In this document: positions 1-7,136 of the stretch, one piece after another
Layout of the letters: each line of letters opens with the position of its first letter
Position numbering within the stretch: the first letter of the stretch is position 1
Assembly (NCBI GenBank): GCA_023392225.1
Contig: JAEVZM010000531.1
Coordinates: 1 to 8,128 of the forward strand
DNA length: 8,128 nt
Origin: Pseudomonadota bacterium
GTDB lineage: Bacteria > Pseudomonadota > Alphaproteobacteria > Rhizobiales > Kaistiaceae
Direction of reading: 5' to 3'
Made by a program: the position numbers and the translations under genes
The notes under the pieces: model-generated
The model's input: only the letters and a program-made list of their open reading frames with translations
Database searches by the model: none
Told to the model about the DNA's origin: nothing

Positions 1-32
1 CGCGGGTTCGCCGCGCCCGGTTCAGCGCGCCG

Positions 33-2129
33 TCAGCGCCCCTCGCGGAACCAGGTGACAGCGGGAAGGAGCAGCAGCACGAGCAGCGCGAGGAACGCCG
101 CGGGCCCGGCATAGCCGCCGAACAGCGGCACCCGGGCGATGCCGTTCAGGACGCTCGCCTCGGTCATCTTCACCCCGATCCAGTCCGACCCCGCGTAGCT
201 CGATCCGCCCCGGATCGGCACGATGCGCGGCATGTCGAGCGTGCCGTCGGCATCGGCCATGCGGGCGACGCGGCCGCCGGTCGCGTCGGCGATCGGCTTG
301 AGCAGCCGGTCGGTGGAGCGGGCGTCGATGAACTCGCGCGGGTTGGCGGCGCCGACATGGGCGAAGGCGCGCCGGTCGCCCTGCTCGATGCGGTAGAGGC
401 CGATCTCGTCGACCGCCAGCGTCGCCCGCCACAGCCCGGGCTCGACCGCCGAGAGGGTGACCGTCTCCACCGCGCCGGAGGGCGTGCGGACCGTCACCGG
501 CCCGCTCTCCTCGGCCATGGTCTGGCGCTCGATGGTGAGCTCGCCGCCCCGGGCGCTGGCGCGGAGCGCCTCCTCCTCGAGGTCGGGCTCCTGCATCAGC
601 CAGTGGGCGAGGCGGCGCAAGAGGTCGACATGCGGCCCGCCGCCCTCGTAGCCGCGGGCCCAGAGCCAGGCGTGGTCGGAGAGAAGCAGCGCCACCCGGC
701 CCTTCTCGACCCGGTTGAGGACGAGCAGCGGCTTGTTGTCCGGCCCGTCCATGATGGTGGTGCCGGCGGTCTGCGGATCGACGTCGATCAGGCGAAACCA
801 GCGCCCCCAGTCGGGCGGGTTCGAGCCCGAGCCGTCGAGGTCGCGAGTAACGGGATGGCGCGCGCCCTCGTCGGTGACCACGGCGCGGAACGGCTCCTCG
901 GTCATGGTGCCGGTCGGCGCAGCGGGCAGCACCGGCGACAGCGGCGTGTTGTAGAGGCTGCCGTCGTCGACATAGTCGGGGCCGGCGGCGATCAGCACCG
1001 CCCCGCCGTCGCGCACGTAGCGGGCGATGTTGTCGAAGTAGAGGATCGGCAGCACGCCGCGGTGCTGGTAGCGGTCGAAGATGATCAGGTCGAACTCGTC
1101 GATCTTCTCCGAGAACAGCTCGCGGGTCGGGAAGGCGATCAGCGACAGCTGGTTGATCGGCGTGCCGTCCTGCTTCTCCGGCGGACGCAGAATGGTGAAG
1201 TGGACGAGATCGACCGCGGCGTCGGACTTGAGGAGGTTCCGCCAGGTGCGCTCGCCGGCATGAGGCTCGCCCGAGACGAGGAGCACCCGGAGGTTCTCGC
1301 GGATGCCCTCGATCGATGCGACGGCGCGGTTGTTGATCTCGGTCAGCTCGCCGTCGAGCGGATCCGCCTCGAATTCGACGATGTTGGGGCCGCCATGGGC
1401 GATGTCGACCGTGAACTCCTGCTCCTCGCCGGCGGTGACCACCTCGCTCGACAGGGGGTTGCCGTCGAGGGTGATGTTGACGCGGACCCGGGCATCCGGA
1501 TCGGCGGCGCCGTCGTCAAGGACGCGGAAGCGGATCGTCTGGGTCTCGCCGACGATACCGAAGCGCGGTGCGTTGTCGATCACGAGGCGTCGGTCGATCT
1601 CGTCGTCGTGGCCGGAGAGGAGCACGTGAACCGGCGCCGAGAGCCCGAGCGCATCGACCGAGTCGGGCACGTCGTGAACCTGGCCGTCGGTGAGCATGAC
1701 CACCGCGCCGAGGCGCTCGGGCGGCACGTCGGCGAGGCCGGCCGCGAGCGGGCCGAAGAGCATCGTGCCATCGACCATGCCGCCCGGCGCGCCGGCGTCG
1801 ATGGTGCGGACCTCGACGTTGCGGAACTCGGCGAGACGGCGCTCGAGCTCGGCCTTGGCCTCTGCCGTGGTCCTGTCCCGGCCGTCGAGACCCTGGCTGG
1901 CGCTGCCGTCCGTGACCACGGCCACCACCGTCGGCAGCGGGTCGCGATCCTCGCGGAGCGCGACGGGATTGAGGAGGGCAAGGAACAGGATCACCACGGC
2001 GGCCGCCCTGAGCCACGCGCCACGCAGGCCCTTGACCAGCCCCGGCACGATGAACAGTACCGACAGCACGGCGGCGGCGACCAGCAGCCACATCGGCAGC
2101 AGCGGCTCGATGGCGAGCGACCAGCTCAT
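33..2129 (-). CDS. Membrane-anchored VWA / glutamine amidotransferase-like protein, last gene of MoxR operon
   Basis: A 698-aa protein of unknown function. Seen: hydrophobic helices at about residues 11-30 and 40-57 joined by a basic loop (KGLRGAWLR), a long soluble body, and one C-terminal helix at about 674-692 followed by WFREGR. Positive-inside charge places both short basic parts in the cytoplasm and residues 58-673 in the periplasm (inference). The body starts with a von Willebrand A-like fold: an intact DxSxS metal-site motif, DGSAS at 74-78, and a second element LTDGQ at 146-150. From about 279 (LRVLLVSGEPH) to about 515 it resembles the class I glutamine amidotransferase-like fold used as a non-catalytic module in such proteins. 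I see no clear Cys-His-Glu triad. The ATG overlaps the stop of the preceding gene by 4 nt (ATGA) and has its own Shine-Dalgarno, which fixes the start. The family role, probably partner of the DUF4159 protein, is inferred from context only. Confidence 0.88.
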   Translation of the reverse strand: MSWSLAIEPLLPMWLLVAAAVLSVLFIVPGLVKGLRGAWLRAAAVVILFLALLNPVALREDRDPLPTVVAVVTDGSASQGLDGRDRTTAEAKAELERRLAEFRNVEVRTIDAGAPGGMVDGTMLFGPLAAGLADVPPERLGAVVMLTDGQVHDVPDSVDALGLSAPVHVLLSGHDDEIDRRLVIDNAPRFGIVGETQTIRFRVLDDGAADPDARVRVNITLDGNPLSSEVVTAGEEQEFTVDIAHGGPNIVEFEADPLDGELTEINNRAVASIEGIRENLRVLLVSGEPHAGERTWRNLLKSDAAVDLVHFTILRPPEKQDGTPINQLSLIAFPTRELFSEKIDEFDLIIFDRYQHRGVLPILYFDNIARYVRDGGAVLIAAGPDYVDDGSLYNTPLSPVLPAAPTGTMTEEPFRAVVTDEGARHPVTRDLDGSGSNPPDWGRWFRLIDVDPQTAGTTIMDGPDNKPLLVLNRVEKGRVALLLSDHAWLWARGYEGGGPHVDLLRRLAHWLMQEPDLEEEALRASARGGELTIERQTMAEESGPVTVRTPSGAVETVTLSAVEPGLWRATLAVDEIGLYRIEQGDRRAFAHVGAANPREFIDARSTDRLLKPIADATGGRVARMADADGTLDMPRIVPIRGGSSYAGSDWIGVKMTEASVLNGIARVPLFGGYAGPAAFLALLVLLLLPAVTWFREGR

Positions 2130-4939
2130 TGGCCGAGCCTCTCGAGCAGCGCCGGCACGTGGACCTGGTCCGCCTTGTAGTTGCCGGTGAGCGTGTACAT
2201 GACGATATTGACGCCGGTGCGGAACGCCATCTCGCGCTGGAACGGATCGGCGGGCACGGTCGGGTAGAGGAGCGTGCCGTTCTCGTCCATCGCCCAGGCG
2301 GCGGCGAAATCGTTCTCGGTGATCAGGATCGAGGAGACGCCGTCACCGGCCCGCGCCGGGCGGTCGGACGTTTCGGCGGCAGCCTGGTTCGCCTCGACCC
2401 ACAGCGGGCCGCCGCTGTAGCGGCCGGGAAAATCGGACAGGAGGTAGAACGCCTTGGTCAGCACATGGTCGGCCGGCACCGGCTCGAGCGGTGGGATGTC
2501 GAGGCTCGACAGCATCTCGCGCAGCCGCTCGACCGCGGGCGTGCCGGTGAAGGTGCCGAGGCCGGTGGAGCGCTCGAGCTGGTCGCGGGTGTCGAACACC
2601 ACCGAGCCGCCCTGGCGCATATAGGCGTCGACCTTGGCCATGGTGGCGGAGGTCGGCAGCGGGCTCGCCGGGTCAATCGGCCAGTAGAGGAACGGGAAGA
2701 AGGCGAGCTCGTCGCGGGACGGGTCGACGCCGATCGGATCGCCGGGCTCGAGCGCGGTGCGGTCGGCAAGCACCCGGGAGAGGCCGAACAGCCCTGCCCG
2801 GCTGGCCGCGTCGATCTCCGCATTGCCGGTGATGACGTAGGCGAGATGGGTCTGGTTGACCGCGTCCATGGCGAACTGGTCGCTCGCCTCGTCGGCGCTG
2901 GCCGCCGTGACGGCGACGCCGAGCGCAGCGACGGCGACGAGCACCATCGCCGCGGTTGCGGCGCCCTTGCGTGCCCGGCCGATCCCCTTCAGCGCGCCGT
3001 TGAGCCACAGCATCAACAGCGCGTCGAGGAGGAACAGCCCGAGGGCGAGCGCCAGCAGCCACGGGCGGAGGTCGGCCGGCGCCTCGGTCGGATAGGGCAG
3101 GAGCGAGGCCTCGGGCACCAGCGTCGGGTCGAACGGGCGGAGCGTTGCGTCCGCGCCGAGAAGGTTGAGCGCGACGAAGCCGGCATCGGTGCCGTAGAGG
3201 CCGGGGGGATGCTGCGGACCCGGCACCACGCCCGCGAGGTTGGCCGGCACCGGACGCGCGTCCGGCCCCGGACTGGTGAAGCGGCCGAAGCCGTCGAGCA
3301 GGCGCCACGGCGCGATGGTCTGCGCCGATTGCGGCGTGTCGCTGGCGGCGTCGGCGCGGGCCGCGGTCGAGAAGGCGACGATGCGGCGGAGCATCTCGAC
3401 GAAGGTGCCGGAGAGCGGCAGGTTCGACCAGCTGGTGTCGGCGGTGACGTGGAACAGGATCACCCAGCCGCGGCCGGTGGGCGCCGCGGTGACCAGCGGC
3501 GTGCCGTCGGCGAGCGCCACCCAGGTGCGCTCGGCGAGCGCGCCGTCCGGCTCGGCCAGCACCTGGCGCTTGACCAGCACGTCGTCGGGGATCTGCATCC
3601 CGGCGAAGGGGCTTTGCTCGGAGAACGAGGCGAGCGGCTGCTCGACCTCCCAGGTGAGGCTGCCGCCGAGCACGCGGTCGCCGCCGCGGAGCCGCACCGG
3701 GATCAGGGAGTCGGTGGCGGTGGCGAGATGCGGGCCGGCGAAGCGGACCAGCACGCCGCCGTTCAGCACCCAGTTCGCCACCTCCTCCTCGACGTCGGCC
3801 GGCAGCGTGCCGATGTCGGCCATGGCGATCACCGAGGCGCCTTCCTCGATGAGCTGCGGCACGGCGACCGCGGCGTTGGCGTCGCGCGGCTCCGACACGT
3901 CGGCAAAGGGCTGGACGGCGCGGGCGATGTAGTAGAGCGGCGAGAGCAGCGGCTGCGCGGCGTCGGCCGAAGCGCCCGAGAGCAGGCCGATGCGACGCCG
4001 CCGCCAGCGATCGTCGAGAAGCTGCACGGCGCCGGCCGTCTCGGCGCCGACCACCTCGAGGCGGGCGATGTCGTTCCTGAGTTCGACCGGCAGCTCGATG
4101 CGCGCCTCGGTCTCGGTGGCGCCGGCGGCGAAGTCGAAGGGCACGTCGCCGATGCTCCGGCCGCGAAGGTCCGTGGCGCGCACGAACCCCGAGGCGGGCA
4201 GCGCGCCGTTGTTGCGGATCACCGGCACGACCAGCGCATCGGCGCCGCCGACCGGCGGCTTGAGGCCGAAGACGTCGCTCCGCGTATCGGCATAGGCGAC
4301 GAGCGGCCCGTCGATGCGCTCGGAGAGGAAGGTGCCGAAGGAGTCGCTGCCGCGGCTGGCGACGCCATCGGACAGCCAGACCACACCGCCGAAGCCGCTG
4401 GCCCGGACCTCCGCATCGAGCGGCGGCAGCAGCGCCGCGTAGTCGGGCGCATAGGGCCGTGGGGCGAGCGCCTCGAGCCGCTGGCGCACGGTGCCGGCGT
4501 CGGTCGGCGCCAGCTCCTGGCGCGAGCCGTCAGCGGTGGCGAGGATGGTGATCGGCCGGCCGGCCTGCTCGGCCAGGGCGACGATGCGCCCGGCGGTCTC
4601 GGTGATCGCCGGCCAATGCTCGGCCGACGCCCAGCCATTGTCGACGACGAGCAGCAGCGGGCCGCTGCCCGGCGCCTGCTCCTCGCTCGGCCGGTAGATC
4701 GGTCCGGCCAGCGCGACGATCAGCGCGGCGGCGATCAGGCAGCGAAGAAGGATCAGCCACCACGGGGTGCGCGCCGGCGTCTCCTCCTTCGGGGTGATCT
4801 CGAGGAGGAGCCGGGTCGGCGGGAAGCTCTCGACCTTCGGCTTGGGCGGCGTGACGCGGAGCAGCAGCCAGATCAGCGGCAGCGCCAGCAGCGCCAGGAG
4901 GATCGGCGGATAGGCGAAGGCGAAGGGCAGCCCGCTCAT
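2126..4939 (-). CDS. DUF4159 protein with BatA-like N-terminus (aerotolerance-regulator type)
   Basis: A 937-aa inner-membrane protein. Layout seen: hydrophobic helix 8-27, basic proline-rich loop 28-59 (RVTPPKPK, PPTRLLLE), helix 60-79, the typical BatA N-terminal arrangement; a VWA-like segment from about 93 (LLLVVDNGW, Asp100) to about 220 including VVWLSDGV at 186-193; a middle part, about 315-525, resembling the glutamine-amidotransferase-like fold; helices at about 626-647 and 659-681 joined by the basic KGIGRARKG; and a C-terminal DUF4159 domain, about 690-925 (AFFPFLYWP at 746-754, SDFPGRYSGGPLW at 835-847). Charge distribution puts residues 80-625 and 682-937 in the periplasm (inference). 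The first metal-site motif is degenerate (DNGWAS instead of DxSxS). The ATG at 4937-4939 overlaps the DUF58 stop as ATGA. The same frame stays open upstream to 5593, but that part lies inside the DUF58 gene, and protein homology begins at MSGLPFAF. Molecular function is unknown. Confidence 0.92.
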   Translation of the reverse strand: MSGLPFAFAYPPILLALLALPLIWLLLRVTPPKPKVESFPPTRLLLEITPKEETPARTPWWLILLRCLIAAALIVALAGPIYRPSEEQAPGSGPLLLVVDNGWASAEHWPAITETAGRIVALAEQAGRPITILATADGSRQELAPTDAGTVRQRLEALAPRPYAPDYAALLPPLDAEVRASGFGGVVWLSDGVASRGSDSFGTFLSERIDGPLVAYADTRSDVFGLKPPVGGADALVVPVIRNNGALPASGFVRATDLRGRSIGDVPFDFAAGATETEARIELPVELRNDIARLEVVGAETAGAVQLLDDRWRRRRIGLLSGASADAAQPLLSPLYYIARAVQPFADVSEPRDANAAVAVPQLIEEGASVIAMADIGTLPADVEEEVANWVLNGGVLVRFAGPHLATATDSLIPVRLRGGDRVLGGSLTWEVEQPLASFSEQSPFAGMQIPDDVLVKRQVLAEPDGALAERTWVALADGTPLVTAAPTGRGWVILFHVTADTSWSNLPLSGTFVEMLRRIVAFSTAARADAASDTPQSAQTIAPWRLLDGFGRFTSPGPDARPVPANLAGVVPGPQHPPGLYGTDAGFVALNLLGADATLRPFDPTLVPEASLLPYPTEAPADLRPWLLALALGLFLLDALLMLWLNGALKGIGRARKGAATAAMVLVAVAALGVAVTAASADEASDQFAMDAVNQTHLAYVITGNAEIDAASRAGLFGLSRVLADRTALEPGDPIGVDPSRDELAFFPFLYWPIDPASPLPTSATMAKVDAYMRQGGSVVFDTRDQLERSTGLGTFTGTPAVERLREMLSSLDIPPLEPVPADHVLTKAFYLLSDFPGRYSGGPLWVEANQAAAETSDRPARAGDGVSSILITENDFAAAWAMDENGTLLYPTVPADPFQREMAFRTGVNIVMYTLTGNYKADQVHVPALLERLGQ
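2138..2143 (-). promoter_or_regulatory. Ribosome binding site of the 698-aa VWA/GATase-like gene
   Basis: On the minus strand GAGAGG lies 8 nt upstream of the ATG whose first base is 2129. It is embedded in the last codons of the DUF4159 gene, so ribosomes can both re-initiate through the ATGA overlap and load independently. It supports the chosen start. Confidence 0.6.
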
Positions 4940-5868
4940 GCCGCGTGCCCCATCGCGGAGGCGGCAGACTGGCCGTGGCGATCGGCAAGCCGGGCATGGA
5001 GCGCCAGCAGCGGCTCGGTCGCCGGCCGGTCGGTGCGGTGGACGAGGAACGTCCAGTCGAGCCGGCGGCAGAGCAGCGACAGCCGCTCGCGCAGCGCGGC
5101 GAGCCGGTCCTGATATTCCTGCCGGTACTGTTCGGCCCGCCCGACGACGTGGCGCGCCCCGGTCTCGGGATCGAGGAACTCGGTGCGGCCGGTGAAGGGA
5201 AAAGTCTCCTCGATCGGATCGAGGACCTGCACCAGATGCGCCCGCGCGCCGGAGCGCACGATCGCGTCGAGCATCGCCTCGGTCTCGACAAGGGGATCGA
5301 GGAAATCGCCGAACAGCGCCACGTCGGTGAAGCGGCGGAGGCCGCGGGTCTCTGGCTTGCCTGCGCCGGCATGGGCGAGATGCTGGGCGATGCGCTCGGC
5401 GCCGTTCCGGGCGAGGATCGGGTCGCTCTCGGCGAGGAGGCCGATCCGCTCGCCGGCGGCGGAGAGCAGCTCGGCAAGCGCCAGCAGCAGCACCAGCGCG
5501 CGGTCGCGCTTGCTGGTCGTGGCGAGCCGCGAGCGGAAGTCCATCGAGGGGGAGAGGTCCGCCCAGAGCCACATCATGTGGGCGGCCTCCCATTCCTTCT
5601 CGCGGACGAAGAGGTGGCTCTCGTCACGGGCCGAGCGGCGCCAGTCGACGGCGGCGGCGGCCTCGCCCGGCGCGAAGGGCCGGAACTGCCAGAAGGTCTC
5701 GCCACGCCCGGGGACCCGGCGGCCGTGCCATCCGGCGATGACGGTGGCGGAGACGCGGCGGGCCTCGACGAGGAGGTCCGGCAGGCCGCCGGCAACACCC
5801 TTCGCCTCGGTCAGCGTCCCCCGGACCGTCGTGCCTCTGTCGCCCCGTGCCTCGGAACCAGCCGCCAT
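4936..5868 (-). CDS. DUF58 domain-containing protein
   Basis: A 310-aa soluble protein of the DUF58 family, which is regularly encoded next to MoxR ATPases and is thought to be a VWA-type partner or adaptor of them. Seen: a poorly conserved start (1-30), then the family hallmark around residues 59-92 (FWQFRPFAPGE, then VDWRRSARDE and LFVREKEWE), followed by a VWA-like strand ending in DLSPSM at 104-109, where the DxSxS metal-site spacing (Asp104, Ser106, Ser108) is intact. A leucine-rich helical stretch at about 122-145 follows. No transmembrane helix is present, in contrast to longer DUF58 proteins that have two at the N-terminus, so a cytoplasmic site is likely. The ATG is 2 nt after the MoxR stop codon, and the gene ends in a 4-nt overlap with the DUF4159 gene. 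The start could lie slightly downstream, since the first 30 residues are unremarkable and the Shine-Dalgarno is weak. Confidence 0.92.
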   Translation of the reverse strand: MAAGSEARGDRGTTVRGTLTEAKGVAGGLPDLLVEARRVSATVIAGWHGRRVPGRGETFWQFRPFAPGEAAAAVDWRRSARDESHLFVREKEWEAAHMMWLWADLSPSMDFRSRLATTSKRDRALVLLLALAELLSAAGERIGLLAESDPILARNGAERIAQHLAHAGAGKPETRGLRRFTDVALFGDFLDPLVETEAMLDAIVRSGARAHLVQVLDPIEETFPFTGRTEFLDPETGARHVVGRAEQYRQEYQDRLAALRERLSLLCRRLDWTFLVHRTDRPATEPLLALHARLADRHGQSAASAMGHAA

Positions 5869-5870
5869 CG

Positions 5871-6881
5871 CTATCCGATCTTGCCCTTCAGCTCGGCAAT
5901 GACCTCGGTGACGGTGAGGCCGTCGGCACGCGCGGCGAACGACAGCGCCATGCGGTGCTTGAGCACCGGCTCGGCGAGGTCGGCGACGGCGTCGAGCGAG
6001 GGCGCGAGCCGGCCGTCGATCAGCGCCCGGGCGCGCACCGCCAGCATCAGCGCCTGGCTGGCGCGCGGTCCCGGCCCCCAGGCGATCGCGTCGGAGAGCT
6101 TGCCGGCACCCTCGCCCGGCCGCGCCGAGCGGACCAGGTTGAGGATGGCCTCGACCACCGATTCGCCCACGGGCATGCGCCGGACCAGCGCCTGGATCAC
6201 CTTGATGCCCTCGGCGTCGAGCACGGCTTCGGTGTGCGCCTCGGACGAGCCCGTGGTCTCGAACAGCATCCGCCGCTCGGCCTCGCGGTCGGGATAGAGC
6301 ACGTCGATCTGGAGGAGGAAGCGGTCGAGCTGGGCCTCGGGCAACGGATAGGTGCCCTCCTGCTCGAGCGGGTTCTGGGTGGCAAGCACGTGGAACGGCG
6401 CCGGCAGGTCGTGGCGCTGGCCGGCGACCGTGACGTGGTGCTCCTGCATCGACTGGAGGAGCGCCGACTGCGTGCGCGGGCTGGCGCGGTTGATCTCGTC
6501 GGCCATCAAGAGCTGGGTGAACACCGGGCCGGGGACAAAGCGGAAGGCGCGGCTGCCGTCGGAGCCGACGTCCATCACCTCGGTGCCGAGGATGTCGGAC
6601 GGCATCAGGTCCGGCGTGAACTGGATGCGGGCGGAGGACAGGCCGCAGACCGTGCCGATGGTCTCGACGAGCTTGGTCTTGGCGAGGCCCGGCACGCCGA
6701 TCAGCAGGCCATGGCCACCGGCGAGGATGGTGATCAGCGTCCGGTCGACCACCGTCTCCTGGCCGTAGATGACCCGGCCGATGGCGGCGCGCGCCGCGCT
6801 GACGCGGGCGACGGCGGCCTCGACCTCGGCGACGATGCGGCCTGGATCGACATCAGGATGGGGCTGGCTGAGTGCGCTCAT
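5871..6881 (-). CDS. MoxR-family AAA+ ATPase
   Basis: A 336-aa cytoplasmic AAA+ ATPase; the usual length for the family is about 320-350. Seen: Walker A GVPGLAKT at 62-69 (Lys68, Thr69), Walker B LLMADE at 124-129 (Asp128, Glu129) running into INRASPRTQSALL, sensor 1 in ATQNP (Asn170), the family segment EGTYPLPEAQLDRF at 175-188, and sensor 2 GPGPRASQAL at 269-278 (Arg273). All catalytic elements are intact, so it should hydrolyse ATP. MoxR proteins are known or suspected to act as chaperone-like remodelers that help mature or assemble VWA-containing complexes; here the three following genes are the obvious partners (inference). It is the first gene of the operon, has a strong Shine-Dalgarno, and its ATG faces the divergent intergenic region. 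The symbol moxR is avoided because it properly belongs to the methanol dehydrogenase cluster. Confidence 0.97.
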   Translation of the reverse strand: MSALSQPHPDVDPGRIVAEVEAAVARVSAARAAIGRVIYGQETVVDRTLITILAGGHGLLIGVPGLAKTKLVETIGTVCGLSSARIQFTPDLMPSDILGTEVMDVGSDGSRAFRFVPGPVFTQLLMADEINRASPRTQSALLQSMQEHHVTVAGQRHDLPAPFHVLATQNPLEQEGTYPLPEAQLDRFLLQIDVLYPDREAERRMLFETTGSSEAHTEAVLDAEGIKVIQALVRRMPVGESVVEAILNLVRSARPGEGAGKLSDAIAWGPGPRASQALMLAVRARALIDGRLAPSLDAVADLAEPVLKHRMALSFAARADGLTVTEVIAELKGKIG

Positions 6882-6891
6882 CGACGGGCGA

Positions 6892-6901
6892 CTTCCCTCT
6901 C
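6892..6901 (-). promoter_or_regulatory. Ribosome binding site of the MoxR-family gene
   Basis: On the minus strand the purine run GAGAGGGAAG ends 10 nt before the ATG whose first base is 6881. It is the strongest Shine-Dalgarno-like sequence in the window and confirms the start of the operon's first gene. Confidence 0.65.
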
Positions 6902-6983
6902 GTTAAGAACTGGCCCGGGGCAAAGGCACGATGGGCCAAGTGTTGCATGCGCGGCGCCACGGCAATAGAGGTTTGTCGCCTGC

Positions 6984-7008
6984 CTCGATCTCCGCGCCGA
7001 CGATCGAG
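6984..7008. repeat. Perfect 7-bp inverted repeat in the divergent promoter region
   Basis: CTCGATC (6984-6990) and GATCGAG (7002-7008) are exact reverse complements separated by 11 nt (tccgcgccgac). Neither end extends further. The position between two divergent operons and the 18-nt centre-to-centre spacing, nearly two helical turns, would suit a dimeric regulator. The arms could equally form a weak hairpin or be chance in such a GC-rich sequence. Confidence 0.3.
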
Positions 7009-7136
7009 CCTCGCCATGAGATAGGGCAAAGCGCGGCAAAACAATGGCTGCCTCCCGCGGCATCCGCGCGCCACGGGACACGAGGACGACGCCGGGACCG
7101 TGCCACGGCTCACCACAATGTGAAACACCCATCCCG

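Larger units (their letters stand above)
6882..7136. other. Divergent intergenic region between the MoxR operon and the NUDIX operon
   Basis: This is the only noncoding stretch of any length in the window (255 nt), and it must hold the promoters of both divergent transcripts. It contains the MoxR ribosome binding site and a 7-bp inverted repeat. I looked for sigma-70 elements on both strands. The nearest match is TTGCAT (6943-6948), a 17-nt spacer and TAGAGG (6966-6971) on the plus strand, but its -10 box is poor. No clear Shine-Dalgarno precedes the NUDIX start. No rho-independent terminator, tRNA or riboswitch-like element was recognised. Confidence 0.6.

Noticed and set aside
1..32. Possible terminator hairpin after the minus-strand operon (CGCGG-gttcg-CCGCG at 1-15)
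   Set aside because: The stem has only 5 bp and no T-tract is visible before the window ends. Nothing else can be supported in these 32 bases.
357..2180. A 607-codon open frame opposite the 698-aa membrane protein gene
   Set aside because: Same codon-register effect as for the DUF4159 gene; the peptide shows no recognisable motif.
2129..5113. A 994-codon open frame on the plus strand opposite the DUF4159 gene
   Set aside because: It is in exact codon register with the real gene, so a stop could arise only opposite TTA, CTA or TCA codons, which are nearly absent in such GC-rich genes. The translation is Arg/Gly/Asp/His-rich with no domain.
4940..5593. Upstream extension of the DUF4159 frame to position 5593
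   Set aside because: The extension is a second frame inside the DUF58 gene, is Arg/Pro-rich, and the BatA-like N-terminus begins at the ATG at 4937-4939.
4945..6968. Plus-strand open frames 4945-6297 and 5847-6968 opposite the DUF58 and MoxR genes
   Set aside because: Both are in codon register with strongly recognisable minus-strand genes and have shadow-like composition.
6943..6971. Plus-strand promoter TTGCAT-N17-TAGAGG
   Set aside because: The spacing is ideal, but the -10 box matches only three of six consensus bases and lies about 165 nt from the NUDIX start; too weak to annotate as a promoter.
7044..7136. N-terminal 31-residue extension of the NUDIX protein
   Set aside because: The extension has Arg/Pro/Cys-rich composition unlike the family and no Shine-Dalgarno; family-like sequence starts after ATG 7137.
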